This document shows, in pieces, positions 5,397 through 5,840 of a DNA stretch of 5,840 bases (the first letter of the stretch is position 1; each line of letters begins with the position of its first letter). The stretch is from contig CAMWVO010000141.1 of NCBI GenBank assembly GCA_947177695.1, positions 1 to 5,840 on the forward strand. Reading direction: 5' to 3'. Source of the DNA: an uncultured Clostridia bacterium (GTDB lineage Bacteria > Bacillota > Clostridia > Oscillospirales > Ruminococcaceae). Both the position numbers and the translations under genes were made by a program. The notes beneath the pieces were generated by a model. That model was not told the DNA's origin and did no database searches. It was given only the letters and a program-made list of their open reading frames with translations.

Positions 5397-5822
5397 ATGG
5401 TATACAATAGTTTAAAATCGTACTGGATATGGCGCAGAAAAAAGGAAGCAGAAGAAAAAGAGTGGCGTTCATTAGGTGTTGACGAAAACATTATTGCTGA
5501 ACTTCACGACTTTGACAGAATAGCATACAACTCCGATGACAGGTTCTACAAAAGACTATACGACGTGGGCGATTTCTACGAGGAAATTATTGAGGACAAA
5601 AGTCAGAGGGAGGTTACCTCCGTGGAGCAGCTTTTGGACGAGGTTGAAAATCCTGCTATGTACAAAATTCTGAAGAAAGCAAGTGAAAAGACTTTGCAGA
5701 TTATTCTGATGAGAGTGCGGGGTTACTCTGTAAAAGACATTTCGGAAATCTTACATGTTTCCAAAACTTCAATTTATGAGCGAATCAAAAAAGTTCGTGA
5801 AAAGCTGAATAAGGTTAGGTAA
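5397..5822 (+). CDS. Small protein with sigma-70 region-4-like helix-turn-helix
   Basis: This 141-residue soluble protein has a strongly charged N-terminal part (WRRKKEAEEKEW, 12-23), an acidic and tyrosine-rich middle (about 40-66), and a C-terminal helix-turn-helix. The latter reads EKTLQIILMRVRGYSVKDISEIL (97-119), then VSKTSIYERIKKVREKL (121-137), the pattern of sigma-70 region 4, which contacts the -35 element or DNA near it. Sigma regions 2 and 3 are absent, so it is not a complete sigma factor. Similar small region-4-like proteins are common in Tn916/Tn1549-type conjugative elements near excision and transfer control genes (general knowledge, not searched). ATG 5397 is chosen for the GGAGG site. 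In-frame ATGs at 5304 and 5355 lack ribosome sites and lie in hairpins, and the frame is open to a TTG at 5262. The gene is complete; 18 bases follow it. Confidence 0.8.
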   Translation: MVYNSLKSYWIWRRKKEAEEKEWRSLGVDENIIAELHDFDRIAYNSDDRFYKRLYDVGDFYEEIIEDKSQREVTSVEQLLDEVENPAMYKILKKASEKTLQIILMRVRGYSVKDISEILHVSKTSIYERIKKVREKLNKVR

Positions 5823-5840
5823 AGCGTTTTATACTTATTG

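Noticed and set aside
1..5840. CRISPR array, tRNA, rRNA, insertion-sequence ends or attachment-site duplication
   Set aside because: No regularly spaced repeats, cloverleaf or matching terminal repeats were seen by eye; only short hairpins and short direct repeats are present.

Overview
The window is AT-rich and carries Gram-positive signals: strong AGGAGG-type ribosome binding sites, sigma-A style promoters and intrinsic hairpin terminators. Together with an OmpR-type regulator / kinase / ABC transporter module and mobile-element-type genes, this suggests a Firmicute of class Clostridia (gut Lachnospiraceae or Ruminococcaceae are plausible). That placement is inference; there is no rRNA or other marker gene here.

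Layout, all genes on the + strand. (1) Bases 1-156 are the C-terminal tail of a tyrosine recombinase (integrase); its stop codon lies inside an intrinsic terminator. (2) A consensus sigma-A promoter (TTGACA, 17 bp, TATAAT with extended -10) drives a response regulator (261-929) and a histidine kinase (926-1846). These overlap by ATGA and end at a terminator just after the kinase. (3) A separate promoter with a poor -35 and two TTGAGA repeats 11 bp apart drives an ABC ATPase (1971-2645) and a large two-ectodomain FtsX/MacB-type permease (2648-5071). (4) A 325-base noncoding stretch (5072-5396) is packed with hairpins: an imperfect palindrome, a likely bidirectional terminator, a promoter overlapping a very good terminator, and a 17-bp hairpin that covers the next ribosome binding site. 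(5) A small protein with a sigma-70 region-4-like helix-turn-helix (5397-5822) follows, of the sort found in regulatory regions of integrative conjugative elements.

Likely working model (inference): the regulator and kinase are made at a basal level from the strong promoter. The kinase has one membrane helix and no sensor domain, so it probably reads the state of the permease, as in peptide-sensing Bce-type systems. The phosphorylated regulator would then bind the TTGAGA repeats and switch on the ATPase-permease pair, which would protect against, or export, a peptide antibiotic or similar compound. The recombinase tail on one side and the region-4-like gene on the other suggest the module is cargo in, or next to, an integrative element. 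The most unusual part is the leader of the region-4-like gene, which looks set up for control of both transcription and translation.
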